Assembly (NCBI GenBank): GCA_902702965.1
Contig: CACRXP010000007.1
Location: forward strand, 2,858,479 to 2,922,478
Reading direction: 5' to 3'
DNA from: Spirometra erinaceieuropaei
Taxonomy: Eukaryota > Platyhelminthes > Cestoda > Diphyllobothriidea > Diphyllobothriidae
Length of the DNA: 64,000 nucleotides
In this document: positions 32,331-44,790 of the stretch, in pieces
Layout: every line of letters starts with the position of its first letter
How positions within the stretch are numbered: position 1 is the first letter of the stretch
Program-made: the position numbers and the translations under genes
The notes under the pieces: model-generated
What the model was told of the DNA's origin: nothing
The model's input: the letters and a program-made list of their open reading frames with translations, nothing else
The model's database searches: none

Positions 32331-33349
32331 TCAACTCTGAAGTCGTAGATGTTGACAAGCAGAGTCACACAGGAGTAGCCCTATATGGTGTCTCCCTGGG
32401 CTGCCAACCAATTATTTTGAGCAAAGAGTTCTCCGTTTACCAGAATGCAGATGAGCAAAGGATGAAAGATTAGGTGGGCCTATTTCAATATGTTTGACCC
32501 TCATGGAGGACGACTCAAGTCTTCGTTTTTGGATTTCTGTCCTATTACACGTCAGGCATAGTACTAGCGACGGCAGTACGTATCGCTGGTACGCAGACTT
32601 ACGACAAGAGATTTGCCGAAGCCCACGGAACATGGGACGGAAAGACCTTGTAGTAGTTATTTTAGTGTGGACGGGTTGTACTCCATTATCCATAATTCAA
32701 CTAAAAAATTGCTTGACTGTTGTGAAATATTGTTGGATTATGACATCGACTACAATAACACGAGGAACATCGCCAGAAGTTAACGGTATGCGAAGGACGC
32801 GTCCTAAATTGGCATATGCAAAACAGAAAAAGTAACAGGAGAACAATAAAGAATGAGATGAAGAATTCAGGAATCTATAAATCGTCAGATTGAGGTCTGA
32901 TGGGCGTAGTAGAAACGTAAACGGCGAAGGCAATAAAAAAGTTTACGATTTATGTTTAAAAGTATTTTTACATGAAGAGAATATGAGGGATTGGAGGACA
33001 AGGCAACACCCAGGTAACTGGAAAAAAAGACGCTTTATTGATAAGAATGCCAGAGGATTCAGGAACGGACGATGGTTGCCGCCGAAGCACACACTGGACC
33101 CCCTTCTGATTATTAAGTATAAGACTGTTTCCCAAAGGCTAAATGAGACATGATCCAAACTATATCTTACAAACTAGATTTGTTTCTCATTTTCAATAGA
33201 GTGGCCAACAATCACACCGTCAGAAGACTTAACGCAGAAACAGTGATTGGGCAATCTCAGATCATTAGCGTAAAGTGGAAAAAAGTGAGGGATATAATGG
33301 AATCTTAAAGCGCTTCACGCTTATTTGGAAGAAAAAAAGTTTTTCACTT
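32331..33349. other. Unassigned, with short open frames
   Basis: Plus frames at 32494-32835 and 32890-33153 are open for 113 and 87 codons. They carry no domain I recognise. They are rich in basic residues and could be retroelement debris. Confidence 0.3.
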
Positions 33350-33560
33350 GGACGTTGACCGTACTAAGGCCTTCCCCTTGCTCTCTTTGTTTCGAATCCC
33401 ACCGCGGCGCCGGGTTTTTCACAGTTGCGTCATTATGAATTATTCATAATCTGCCAAAACATATATAATTTACGCGAGCCTGGTAGTCATCTGGTGGATT
33501 CTAGGTTGATTGCCTAGGAAAACGTCCAAAATACAAGCGTTTGTGAATTCGTCGACCTAC
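33350..33560 (+). mobile_element. SINE family 2, head-truncated copy
   Basis: It begins within the anticodon arm (CCGTACTAAGGCCTTCCCC), then TTTCGAATCCCACCGCGGCG and GGGTTTTTCACAGTTGCGTC. It continues into the tail TAGTCATCTGGTGGATTCTA that also occurs at about 30905. Confidence 0.6.
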
Positions 33561-33626
33561 TTTGCCAGTTGGCCACAGTGATTCGCCATATATTTGTTCC
33601 TAAAGCGACCTAAATCGTGAAGCGAG

Positions 33627-34298
33627 ATGTCCCACCCCTCAAATGACTCCCAATTGAGGCATCCCCCTCAGTCTGTTCTGAGCAAAAAAATTAAGACCAA
33701 ATTAACGAGTCTAGAAGAAGTACATCAGGTCCGAATTAAGCCTCCCTGTGAGAGCCCGACCGCAGTCCTGACGAAATCCTGCAGAATACTGAATGTCAGT
33801 CAGTCAGTCAGTCAGTCAAGGCTAGTCACCTCGGTGAAGGCGTCGGGTTCATCAACATTTCACTCGAGGTCAAGGTAAACCACCACCGGTCTGTGCTTAG
33901 GGGGGACTGAGCACACGCCCTGTATCGGAGTGACCTCCACACACGACCTAGGCTGTCTGGCGCTAAGCGGCCTCTGTCACCAACACCGTCGTGAACCAGA
34001 CTAGGTGTCTCGCACATCTTGCGCGCCATCTCACCTGTCTGAATTCCAAGATGATAGAGCTCGTTATTTGAGTGCGTCTGTTTCGGTCAACGTACGTGCT
34101 CAACACGGGGAATCCCCTCGGTTATGCATGTCAACAGTGCATGCGGGTGATAGCGATATGGAAAACTACACCGTAGGAATTCGTGAGCAGTACGCAGACA
34201 TGCAGAAAGTAGCCCCCAACTTACTGACTGAACAAGCCGACGGTTCTAAGTCGAGGCAGGAGGCTGTCTGCTACACCTTTTCAGGACCATGGGGCTAA
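33627..34298 (+). CDS. Two possible exons of unknown product
   Basis: Frame 33627-33876 starts MSHPSNDSQLRHPPQSVLS and stops being read at a possible donor (GTAAAC after TCAAG). A second frame after an acceptor-like CCAAG at about 34050 gives DSDMENYTVGIREQYADMQK and ends at TAA 34296-34298. Neither has a known domain. The GTCAGTCAGTCA run at about 33796-33818 is simple repeat. The phases of the two pieces do not fit together directly. Confidence 0.15.
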
Positions 34299-34546
34299 CC
34301 AAAATTCCCCAGTGTGTCAGACGTCAAGTAACCACGCCACTCACTCCTCTGTTCTTGCATAACATACTTTGTACTTTCCAGAGTCCCGAAGAAAGTTAAA
34401 AGCTGACTTTATCGAAGTTTCCCAAGTTCAGCCAGTTTGGATATGAACCCCACATCAAGAGACGGAGAGAGGTATTAATTCAACGCGACAAATTAACTGA
34501 TAAAATTTCCACATATTAGGTAGAGACGTCTATCACTGTATATATA

Positions 34547-34911
34547 TATTTATCAATCAGGAATGGGCGCACACCGATCTATTGGCTTCACAAAGCAAAC
34601 AAGCTCTGTATGTGTGGCAAAGGTCACGAACAGGCAACCAATTACCAGGTGCGTCTGTGCGCATGTTTGTGTTTCTGGTCTCAGCTGCTGGTGGTCAGGG
34701 TTATGATTGGCTGAATTAAGGCAGAATAAGCCCGAAACAGTGCTGTATCAATCTACCCGCATTCTCTGTCGTCCCTCCTCGCTGCTATTATGACTTGGCC
34801 GACTTCGGCCTGGTAATTGGTTGCCTGTTCGTGACCTTTGCCACACATACAGAGCTTGTTTGCTTTGTGAAGCCAATAGATCGGTGTGCGCCCATTCCTG
34901 ATTGATAAATA
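34547..34911. repeat. Perfect 103-bp inverted repeat (arms 34547-34649 and 34809-34911)
   Basis: The two arms are exact reverse complements over 103 bases (left begins TATTTATCAATCAGGAATGG, right ends CCATTCCTGATTGATAAATA). The 159-base spacer is a nearly identical copy of the family C body found at 35020-35165. Arm and body join at CCAGG. Confidence 0.95.
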
Positions 34912-35450
34912 CCCGATCTGCAGCGACAGAGAATGACAGGTGGCGAGGCACTGATGAACTTCGGTTCGATGAAGTGCTTATGACCCATCTGGTAGGCCTC
35001 AGTGGTGGACCGACTGCGCCAGGTGCGTCTGTGCGCATGTTTGTGTTTCTGGTCTCAGCTGCTGGTGGTCAGGGTTATGATTGGCTGAATGAAGGCAGAA
35101 TAAGCCCGAAACAGTGCTGTATCAATCTACCCGCATTCTCTGTCGTCCCTCCTCGCTGCTATATATATATATATATATGCATATATATTCCTGGGAGAAC
35201 AAATACCCGATCTGCAACAAGAGAGAATGGCGGGCGACGAGGCACTGATGAACTTCGGTTCGATGAAGTGCTTATGACCCATCTGGTAGACCCCAGTGGT
35301 GGATCAACTGCGCCAGGTGCGTCTGTGCGCATGTTTGTGTCTGTGGTCCCAGCTGCTGGTGGTCAGGATTATGATTGGCTGAATGAAGGCAAACAAGCCC
35401 GAAAGAGTGCTCTATCAATCAACCCCCCAGACTCTGTCGTCTCCCCTCTG
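34905..35450 (+). repeat. Family C: two tandem units
   Basis: Units of about 260 bases begin near 34905 and 35192 and are separated by TA microsatellites. Both contain ACCCGATCTGCA, GGCGAGGCACTGATGAAC, TTCGATGAAGTGCTTATGAC and GTGCGTCTGTGCGCATGTTT. The resulting 196-codon frame is a by-product of the repeat. Diverged relatives lie at 16.8 and 60.5 kb. Confidence 0.85.
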
Positions 35451-35469
35451 ATATACATATATATGCAGA

Positions 35470-35785
35470 ATACTATTACCTACAAAGACTAGGGAGACTG
35501 CAATGGCCATTTCTGGCTTATTAGCCGTCGTCAGCCAGTCAAACCCAGTCCCGAAGTGTGGAACGACTGGGATTCGAACTCGTGACCTATTAATTAGAAG
35601 TTCATGCCTCTAACCACTGCGCCACGAGCCCGTTGTCCTGTCGGTTTCGATCGGGAATATGCAATGGTATGGGACGTTCACCGATCGTTCTTGCGGAACT
35701 CACTTGTTCCGTTGTGCCTTATGGGCTCTCCCTCGAGCCCAACCAGCAGCCGCACAGCGGAGCATGATATAGGCAGAATGGTGTG
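35470..35785 (-). mobile_element. tRNA-derived SINE family 1
   Basis: Minus strand: ACGGGCTCGTGGCGCAGTGG, B-box GAGTTCGAATCCC and the standard body ending in GCAGTCTCCCTAGTCTTTGT. Abuts an oppositely oriented copy at about 35786. Confidence 0.75.
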
Positions 35786-36440
35786 ACCGATCGGTGAGTG
35801 CACCTTACCACTGTATATTCCCGATCGAAACCGATAGGAGAACGGGCCCGGGGCCCAGTGGTTAGAGGCGTGAACTTCTAATTAACAGGTCACGAGTTTG
35901 AGTCTTAGGTGTTCCACACCGCGGGGTTGAGTATGACTGGCTGACGACAATTACTAAGCCAGAAATGGCCTTCCCAGTCTCCCTTGCCTTTGCCGGTAGT
36001 ACCATTTTGCTGATATCATGCGCCGCTGTGCTGCTGTTGGTTGGGCTGAAGAGAGAGTCCTAAGGCAAAACGGAACGAGTGAGATCCGTAAGAACGACCG
36101 GCGAGTGCCCCCCACCATTAGATATATATATATATATATCTCAACCGACAGGACAACGGGCCCGTGGTTCAATAGAGTAGTGTCAAACTCCATGACCAAA
36201 GATTTTGGGTTCGGATCTCAAGTAATCCACACTTGGGGTTGGGTATGACTGGCTGATGACGGCAAATAAGCCAGAAATAGCTATTCCGGTCTCCCTTGTC
36301 TTCGTCGGCTCCATCTCATCTATGTCTACTACTAGTCCTTGTGCGACCGCCTGCGAGGGTTCAAGTATGAACCCCAAAGGCACAACGGAACGAACATGTT
36401 TCGTAACCTGATCGGTGAGCGCCCACTGTCATAATATATA
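35786..36440 (+). mobile_element. Two head-to-tail SINE family 1 units
   Basis: Unit 1 (about 35786-36120) and unit 2 (about 36140-36430) follow each other in the same orientation with a TA run between them. Heads: ACGGGCCCGGGGCCCAGTGG and ACGGGCCCGTGGTTCAATAG. Both end with the AACGGAACGAG... CCGGCGAGTG / TCGGTGAGCG sequence. Confidence 0.75.
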
Positions 36441-37640
36441 TCATTATACGAGAGAGAAACTTGACCTCCATCAGGGCGAGTTGCAAGTTACATGTCATTT
36501 GTCATTATTTAAGTCATAATCGGCCATCTTCTGAATTCCCATCGTCATCTATAAGGTTTCCCAATAACGCCCCCAAAAGCAGGTCCTAATGTTTGTATCT
36601 TCGTTGTTTTAGAGTCCAAGACGTAGTCGCTTCTTGATGCGTGGTCATGGCGGACACGGCCAAACAGAACACGCCGTGAGATTTCAGACCACTTTAGTCT
36701 ATTTTGTACAAACTTGTTCTATTGTTGCAAGTATTTTACAAACACGGACTGGCTTTGGCCACGTGAACTTTGAAAGTGATAACCAACAGTCATTCCCCAT
36801 CCTGCATTCCCTTCTAAATATAAAAGCATGATTTCATTTCTTGCCATCACCGATGAAGTCGCATTGTTCATTGAGCTCCAAAGCTGCCCAAAATGAATAC
36901 ATTTGAGAGAAAATTGTTTATCTGGTCTTTTTGCAGAAAATGCCACCGGTTGAATTACATATCTCGCTGCCTTGTTCATGCACTTTTATGTAATTGAAGG
37001 TTTAAAAAAGGAAATGGCATGAAACATACTACTGATCCGATTCCCTTATGTTAGCCACGTTGGCGCCTCAGTCGGCGGTTATGAAAAGTCGCCGTGAGGA
37101 GCGTGGTATGAGCCGTAGCGTAGAAAGTTGCTGGCTGACGGGGTAACTCGGTTCTCTTGATGAACTTAGAGGACTGGCTGGAGGAGTTAGGGTCGGACTA
37201 TAGCGGCCTCGTCTTAATGCGACTCCTATGACATTCTCACCCATGTGACATCCTAGTCGCCATCACCTAGACCTGATATATAAGATGAGGACCAGACCGT
37301 ATGTTGGGTACGCGTAGTTGTACCATGCAGCTCTCACCGGTGGTTGACTTGAAATGGTCTTGACATCAGTGCGAGGGGAGTGAGCGAGGTAGATGCTGCG
37401 CAAGTCACCAGTGTTTCACCACTTTCGAGGGACGCAAGGTGGATGTCGTCACTTGCGAGTTATGAACCATCAGTAGATCTGCTTGTCACCCTAATTAAAA
37501 AGACTCCACCAATGTCCCGCAAGAATTGTTCAGCCATTTCTGAGCGACACGACAATCAACTGCTATTTACACGCGGGTAATTGCATAGTCTTTTATAAAA
37601 CAGCTTTCACAGTGTACATTCTGCCACAAACCAAATCAGA
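36441..37640. other. Unassigned DNA
   Basis: No recognised gene. A family B fragment (GGTAGATGCTGCGCAAGTCA) is at about 37388. Confidence 0.4.
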
Positions 37641-38045
37641 AGACGAAGATGCGATCACTGAAACAAGAAATCTATTGGACTGACGTTTCGGATTCTCACT
37701 CGACTCCATCATCAGAGATATTCGCAGATAAACCAAATCCTACAGTGGCAGACTTAGTCGTACGACACCACTTCAGTTTGCCTTGTTTAATTTCCGAAGA
37801 AATAAATGCGCGAACATGAAGTAAATCCTTCAGAGCAAAACTTTTAGGTTTGGTTCAAACGGCTATACACATGATTGCTCCAGCTGAAATCCATCAGCTA
37901 CTACAGACTTACAGCGTAATACTCACAAGCTTCTAATTGGCAGCCAGTAATTTCCTGGGAAATCAAACAGGACAGCATTTAAGCTGGCGTTTTTATACCA
38001 GAAAACACACGAAGAACACTGAGGGCCCACTAATGGTTGCTTTTA
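37640..38045. repeat. PLE 3' end plus decayed hammerhead-retroposon fragment
   Basis: Minus-sense PLE end at about 37645-37715 (CTGACGTTTCGGATTCTCAC on the plus strand). Then come two decayed segments of the hammerhead retroposon. The second ends GGGCCCACTAATGG where the family has GGGCCCACTGATGAGCC, so the ribozyme core is destroyed. Confidence 0.55.
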
Positions 38046-38419
38046 GAAAATCCAAAGTGTCAGTGTTTGAAATCTATCAGCTGAAGTTTTGGATTCGTTG
38101 AAAACGATCTAATCGGTCCACGGGATCACAACTGTCACATCATGATGGGGTTTACAACCAGCTTACAAACCTGAACGCCCTTACCCTCTGTCAGAATAAC
38201 TTTATTCTAATGACAAGTAACACGCGTCAAGTTCTGATGGAGCAAATCAGTCAGACACGGCTGTGTGCAAATCCTCAACAAGTGAATGGAAGCCCACTAC
38301 GATGGAATGAAAGAGATATTAGCTGACTCCCAAGGGGCCTGTCTACAGGACACGGAAAGCAAGACGTTAACAACGACAGTCGCCGCGTTGCACAGGGAAG
38401 ATACGCAGGACATGTGACT

Positions 38420-39030
38420 TACGTGAGAAGTAATTTATAGTAAGACAGGCTTGCACAGCGTGTACCTCGCTCACCTGACTCGGACGGCCGGAGGTGCGCG
38501 CAGACGTAGTGCCTGACAAAAGTAAACAGCCCGTCTACACGTGCCACGCACGACTCCGTCCCCCAAATGCACCGTCTACCTGTTAGGGTGAACCAGATCT
38601 CATGTGTCTGCGTGTGTGTGTGTGGTAGTGCCATAAAGTCCAGATTCCAAGGGGGCCGTTATAGCCTGACTTTCAATCATGAGAAGGACCGGGCTATCCC
38701 GTCAGTTGATAGCCTTAGAAACCGCGACTGACGAAAGAGCTGAGGCGTTGTGGGAATGTATTCCCCCTGTCGGGCACGCTTTCTCTTTCCTCTCCTATGG
38801 CCGATCGACTGTGCGAGTCTGTCAACCAGCTGGGGATGGGATTGGACGCAGTGGCGGACACGACGCAAAGACCTACGCCTAGGCGTGCTATCACACCCCC
38901 CCGTATGCAGCAGTAATTATGGGCCTTTACGAACTCTGCGCACTGCTAGTCGGCTGGACTCCCGTTTTGGTGCAGCGTATCTACACCTCAGCTCGTCGCT
39001 GGGCCCAGTGGCAAAAAAGCTCCTAGTCTG
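38420..39030. repeat. Dispersed repeat family B copy
   Basis: CAACCAGCTGGGGATGGGAT with GACGCAGTGGCGGACACGAC resembles 43160-43215 (CAAACAGCTGGTGCTGGGAT, GCGGCAGTGGCCGACGCG). A GT run is at about 38611-38622. Confidence 0.5.
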
Positions 39031-39294
39031 ACGAACTTTGTTAGTTTGTCCGAGTCCCTGTCTGATCTTTTGTGACCTATGTCAACAACGCCCTCCACCG
39101 GCTTCCGTCGACACCTAAGAATCTCCCTCGTCCACTAGCTCGGGAAGAAGCGCCGCAGATTGCCTATCATAAGCGGTGCAGTTTTTGCCAGTTCAACTAC
39201 TAAGGAGAACCAGTAGGTCGCGACAAACACGCATGAAATAATGCGCCTTGACAGGATAAACGAAGAGACGAGGTCCAGGAAGCAGTCGAGAAGA

Positions 39295-40010
39295 AGGAAA
39301 CACGATCGCTGGAACAAGAACCTTATTTGCTTGGTGTTTCGGATTCCTGCTCGGACCCATCGTCATAGACAATAGCAGATATTCGCATTCCCTTCTTTAC
39401 GCCCGGGACAGTGTCAGAAAGGGATGGATCTTTTGTGTTCTGTGGCAGATTGTTATGCGTTAAGCGGACACCACTGAGGAAACGACTGCAAGGCAGGGGA
39501 AACGCTGGAGGCCTAGCATAAAAACCTTGTTTGCAGTAATCAAAGGGTGACTTCTCCTGTCACATATACAGTTCCAGCGTCGTTTCTGACGATGTCCACC
39601 GTGTACCCCTGAGCAGGGTGACGGTGTCTTGTGCGCGAATCGGTTTATAGTGACAGCAGACTTACATAGCATTTGCCACACTCTCTACACCCACCACCTT
39701 AACCCGGTTTCAAGACAAAATCAACAGGAGCGGGGGGAGGGGAGAGCGCAGGTGGATGGCACGCTCGAGTCTGCACCTTGGCGTTCCACTCCACACGGCA
39801 AATAACCAGGTTTTTTAGTCACCAACAACAATGGAGAGGACGGCAGGAGTCCCCGTGTGCGCGACGTCTACCGTCAACCGGGTCTGCCACCGCAACTCCG
39901 GAAATGTTGGCATTTGTTATGGTGCACAAATCCGACAACGCCTACCAGAATCCGATATGGTTCCCGTGTGATGGTCCAGCACATCTATCACGTGGCCTGT
40001 TTGGGGGGGG
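39295..40010 (-). repeat. PLE 3' end followed by family B copy
   Basis: Minus-sense PLE end at about 39300-39370 (CGATCGCTGGAACAAGAACC on plus). From about 39560 to 40010 the sequence is the reverse complement of the 16.2-16.5 and 56.5-56.9 kb family B copies (GAGTCTGCACCTTGGCGTTC, CGGAAATGTTGGCATTTGTT on plus). Confidence 0.6.
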
Positions 40011-40454
40011 GCGATCCCCGTCACATATTACATCATACCAGTACGACCCAGCTAAATAGACGTGACGTAGTTCGAAGTAGACAGTTAATTAACGCAGGCA
40101 ACAGCTAATAGGCCTACAATGGAGCCGGCAATGACCCCGGCACAAATATAATGAAATTAAATTACGGAAGTCGACAATCACTTATGGCCCCTCCCTGCGT
40201 CTGGTAACTGTCGAGAAGTTGCACAGGGGACGCGGAGTCGTATTTGCTGTGATGAAATCCGCCGCCTCGCAGTCATATCTGACTAGCTTTTAGCAGCGAC
40301 CCAATGCACACAAACTAAGTTATGCTTCCCCTAATCTCACAAACATGGCTTTTGAGACTAGACTTGTCTGTTTGCCACTATAAAAAGGAACAGGTTTGTG
40401 CATTTTACCTAGGCGAGGAGGGATTTATGGTTGGAAATCGGTGAGAGTAGGATG

Positions 40455-41414
40455 TACAGTAGGTGTGCTGACTCATTGAATGCCAACGGAAATGCTGAAA
40501 TGCGACTTTGTTACGGGAAGATCCCTTAATTAAGTTTGTAAAATGAATCGTCTTGCAGCATAATTCTATAATAATTCAGTTACCTCGGTATGGCGGCTTT
40601 CTAACGAACTCCTTTTCGGTCGCATGCAAAAACTATACTCTGCAAAGATGACTACTAAAGTAGTATGCATTTTCATCCTTGATCTTCAATGCCCTTAAAA
40701 TCTAATTATATTTCACGAAAGTCGAGCATAAAAATGTTCATCTTTTTACTTATTCGATAGGAAATTACGTCTTAGTTCAATTTTGTACTCGAAGGTACGG
40801 TTTAATTCGGTTTTGAAGAAGGTCATAATTATGGAATTTTTTAATATCGTGAAATGCCAGTTAATAAAACATTGTGTCTTTGCATTTGCTAATGGGGCTT
40901 GTAAATTTTACAATATGGCTCAAATCCACTATTAAATCTTATGAAACCCATATGGTCACCTCTTAATACCGTAGAGAAATGTACAGTTTCCCGTACGCGG
41001 AAAATATATGGCCTGTAGTTTAGACACCCTGAATGCAAGTATAACGGCAGGTCGGGTTCAAAATTATTCAGAAATTGGAAAAGTTTTCGAAAACCGAATC
41101 ATGCCCTTCCTTCAGTGTAAAATTGGAAGAAGACGTAATGTTCTACCGAATGAATAAAAGAATGAATATTTTTATGCATGTCTTTCATTAAAATGTAATT
41201 GACTTTTAGAGGGCATCAAAGATCAATGGGAAAATATCACACCAGTGAAGTAGTCATTTTTTACGGAGTGTGGTTTTTACATTCGGCCGGAAGGAAGTTC
41301 GTTCGAAAGTTTGCATCCCGAGGTAACCGAACTATTATAGAACTGTGCTGCATCGAGATGAATACGCATTTCGGAGTTTCGGTTAACATTTCATGAGTTA
41401 GCACATCTACTGTA
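40455..41414. mobile_element. Foldback element F7
   Basis: Left tip TACAGTAGGTGTGCTGACTC with AATGCTGAAATGCGACTTTG. Right tip ACGCATTTCGGAGTTTCGGT with TAGCACATCTACTGTAAG. Internal blocks match F1 and F8 in order. No open transposase frame. Confidence 0.7.
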
Positions 41415-42425
41415 AGTTGCATCAAACTTGATTGTTCAAACTAAGTGCTCGTGGATTTGAAAAGGTCGGGCAGAAACTGCGCGTCTCCGGGTAGGCATCC
41501 TATGTGTCACCAAAAATTCTGCCTTAGAATTCCGCACATGACTGTTTTAATTCATCTCGCTCTTGGATGCGTGATTCCCAGTCGTCCTTGGACACAGTAT
41601 TATGTGAGTATTTCTATCAAAAAATATTTGTTCTCACAGTAGAAGACTCGTGGTGAGGGTAGAGTCAGACAGAAATGTTGTTTTTGAGAAAGAACAAGCG
41701 CGAATGAAAAGTTCCCCACATGAGTCTTGAAATATACAAGTCTCAACCACAGTTGGCTGGTTAGACTCACTGCTCCAAAATAAACTATCTTCAATTGGGG
41801 AAAAACCGGAAACCTCCTATGAGTTGCTCACTAAAGCAGTTGGAAGCTGTGAAGAATTGATCCAGGCGCAGAGACTGGCGTACCCGCAAGTTCACATGCC
41901 AGTTCGACCGTTGAACGACGACATTCACTGCCCGCCCCAAGGAGTGGCATGACACTGGTGTCTTGCGCAGAACCTACCGCACTGTCCCCTCACCCACCTA
42001 GCTCCGACGGAAAGATGATGTTAGGACGACCGGAAGTGGTATTGGGCGCGCTGACAGAGAAAGTTAAACAATCCACCTAAATATACCCCATACGACCTGC
42101 TCCTAATACCAGACGTACCAGTCACCTTAAGTGTGGCTCGGATCGCACACGCGTGAGAATTCCATAGAGGTCACAATAGGCAGGTGCCATTGTAACCTGG
42201 CTCTCGGTCCTGAAAAGAACTGACTTATCCAGCCAGTTAATAACATTCCGAGCCCGAATTGACAGTGGGCAGCCGTAGACTTATTAAAGCGGCTTGGGCT
42301 GTAGGGAGGTCCTCGCCACTGCGACAATCAGGCCCAGTTTCGAACAGGAAGGCCAGAAGTGAGACACAAGTTTGGAGGATGTTGTATTACGAACAAAGGC
42401 AAAGTTTCGAGTTCCAGGTGTATGC
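41415..42425. other. Unassigned DNA
   Basis: Small open frames only. Nothing recognised. Confidence 0.4.
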
Positions 42426-42875
42426 ATAAGTGAAGAAGAAAATTTGAGTACAGAAACACTTTGTTTACTGTCCGGAGCTTTCCCACTCTTACAGGAGTCC
42501 ATCGTCAGAGGTAGTAGCAACAACAGAACAAGCGATAGTTATAAGGCATGTAGGCCAATCATCGATCGACGGCGCAAGAGTGGAGGTGACTACGCAGGGC
42601 TCTGTACTTCGGCGCCCGGTTCGATAAATCGATTGACCTAGTTCTCATCCGAGGCCCATGCTTCAATCAATTCTTGGTCTGTTTTGTTTCCGGCGTGGGC
42701 GACTATTTTCGTGGCTGTGATGTTAAAATCGTGACCCATTACGTAGGTGTAGGTGGCCACTTCTGATAATGCCTTATAACTGTCGCTTGTTCTTTTGCTG
42801 CAACTACCTCTGACGATGGACTCCTGTACGAGTCTGAAAGCTCAGGACAATAAACAAAGTGTTCCAGTGCTCGAC
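42425..42875 (-). pseudogene. PLE GIY-YIG tail flanked by its own inverted 3' end
   Basis: Minus strand about 42760-42590: TYVMGHDFNITATKIVAHAG, NKTDQELIEAWASDEN, stop, VNRFIEPGAEVQS. This is the HxxExGHxFxxxxTxI...LEAW-SDEN-VNR tail of PLE GIY-YIG proteins. Its 3' end (minus, 42549-42447) is repeated in the opposite orientation at 42771-42874. Both arms contain CCTCTGACGATGGACTCCTG and about 105 matched bases. Confidence 0.65.
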
Positions 42876-42901
42876 TCTTCTTCTTCTTCTTCTTCTTCTT
42901 C
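42876..42901 (+). repeat. (CTT)n microsatellite
   Basis: Eight consecutive TTC/CTT triplets at the edge of the PLE inverted end. Confidence 0.9.
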
Positions 42902-43079
42902 ACGAATGCTGTATTCTCCACAGGACTAATAGAGCATAAGTTGGTAGGAGCTGGCAGTTTGGACAGGCAGCATTGGCCGATAACCAGACTGCAATTGATG
43001 CAGACGTACATGTAGTCGCGAGAGGATCAGCGTTGCATCATGCGTCCGGAGTTGGGCCACTACAGACTCGAGCACACTC

Positions 43080-43570
43080 AAGCACTAGTATGATGTCGGA
43101 ATGTCTTCCTCATGCCGGTCTTGTCCTGCCCTTCCTCCCCCATGCGTCAGCCGACTGTCTGAGTCCGTCAAACAGCTGGTGCTGGGATTGGCGGCAGTGG
43201 CCGACGCGTCGTGAAGGCCTGCATATAGACGTTCCACCATACTTCTCTCATGTACGACGTTATCGTAACCAATAGGGAGTTCGAAGGTGTTCACCCACCT
43301 TTCCCTTAAAATAAACTGAACTGAACTGAAGTAATCATGGGCACACGCTGACCCTGCCCAGACAGCCTGCCAAGTGCCGTGAGCCAATTCGCACCGCTGC
43401 TCGTTGTGGGACACGACAGCTCGACCGTAGCAGATGACGACTGCCACCATGTGCTCCGCAGCGCGGTATGCGCAGGACGGTACCCGACTTGCGCAGCATC
43501 TGCCGCGCTACCTCCTCCCTCACCCTCCTGGTCCCGACAGCAAGGCGGGTTCTGGGTGGCCGGAAGTTGA
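43080..43570. repeat. Dispersed repeat family B copy
   Basis: Shares with 38.8 kb the CAGCTGG...GGATTGG...GCAGTGGCCGAC block. A TGCCACCATGTGCTCCGCAG segment and the TTGCGCAGCATCTGCCGC block resemble 51.9 kb. Confidence 0.45.
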
Positions 43571-44079
43571 ATCGGTTGCAGCACAGTACTCAGCGACACC
43601 AAGACACTTTGGAACTGTTAGCCCTTTTGAAAACGGTCTTTATTTGAATGTCAGTATCATTCTGAAAAGGGATTACAGCTGTTGTCAAATGCAAATTAGC
43701 TCTACGTCTGGGAAGCGCGATCACCTCAGTCAGACAAGAACCCAAAAGTGGCGTTGTGTGAGACTGACAAGGCACTTTCCGGACTACCGGCGTACCACTG
43801 TTGGCGTAATAAGATAGTGGGCACATGGTTGTATCAAAGGCCACCTTAGGTCATTGTAGCCATACTGGGTCATAAACAACCGTTCGTGTTTTGTCTTGGT
43901 AGGAAGAATGTGACGTTACTATGCAGACCAACGCAAGAAATGGATGCTAGCCCCCCTAAGAAAATACTGCTAAGGTTAAATAATGAAAGCGGTGGGGTGG
44001 CGGATTAAGCATGATTAATATACCATAGACTACTTTCAGCAATGTCTTGTGTGTCTAGGGTGAAGAAAAAGACACGATC

Positions 44080-44790
44080 GTTAAAAACAAGAATTTTATT
44101 AGCCTGGCGTTCCGAATTCTCACTCGAATCCACCATCAGAGACAAAATCAGACAAGGGGTAGTGGATCGCCCGGGTGTTTCGGTATTTATAGGATGTAGC
44201 TGCTAAGTCACTAGGTGGCAGCGCCCAAGTGTATCACAGCCCAACTGGCCAGGTGTTGAGGTATGCAGTTGCTATGCGCTTGTGTATCGATCTAAATTAT
44301 CGGCTCCCACGCTTATCGCACGCAGTCGGATTGCTGACTGCCGGATTTCGTCATCCGTGTAGGTTCTTGGGTAATTTGGCTCGCCAATATTGACACCAGG
44401 AACAGTAGTCATCCGTACGCTCTCCTTGCGGTTAACTACTTTGCCTAGGCAAAGTCTCAACTCCGAATATTGAGCGGGGTGGTCGTTGCGCTTGTTAATT
44501 GACTGAGGAGCGGAAAACCTTGACTCGAGCAGTTCGTGGCTCATATGTTTGTCGCCTCAAGCATGAATTTCTGCTTCGCTGAACTCACATGTGTGGCCGG
44601 GCCCTGTCGAATGAGCCGCGACTGGGGAGTTGGCGTCATTTCTCCTCACTCCTGCTGCGTGCTCGGCTCTCCGCGTCCGGAGTAGTCTTCCGGTTTCTCC
44701 GACATAGTTGCCTTGCCCACAACGGCATCAGATCCGGCAAAAGACTCCATATGTTTACTACCGTGGCAGTGGGTCTTTCGGTCTCATGAT
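44080..44790 (-). pseudogene. PLE GIY-YIG fragment and 3' end
   Basis: Minus strand from about 44770: CQIMRPKDPLPR, then (after a stop) CRCGQGNYVGETGRLLRTRR, HAAGVRRND and, in another frame (44544-44272), SINKRNDHPAQYSELRLCLG and TYTDDEIRQSAIRLRA. The 3' end is at about 44160-44090 (GGCGTTCCGAATTCTCACTC on plus). The order and sequence are the same as the 59 kb copy. Frameshifts and stops make it dead. Confidence 0.7.

Noticed and set aside
34950..35000. CTGATGAACTTCGG as a further hammerhead core in family C
   Set aside because: No GAAA box after a possible stem II and no stem III with a cleavage triplet.
34902..35492. 196-codon frame with internal duplication
   Set aside because: It is the translation of two tandem family C repeat units with TA microsatellites. 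The same DNA elsewhere is not open.
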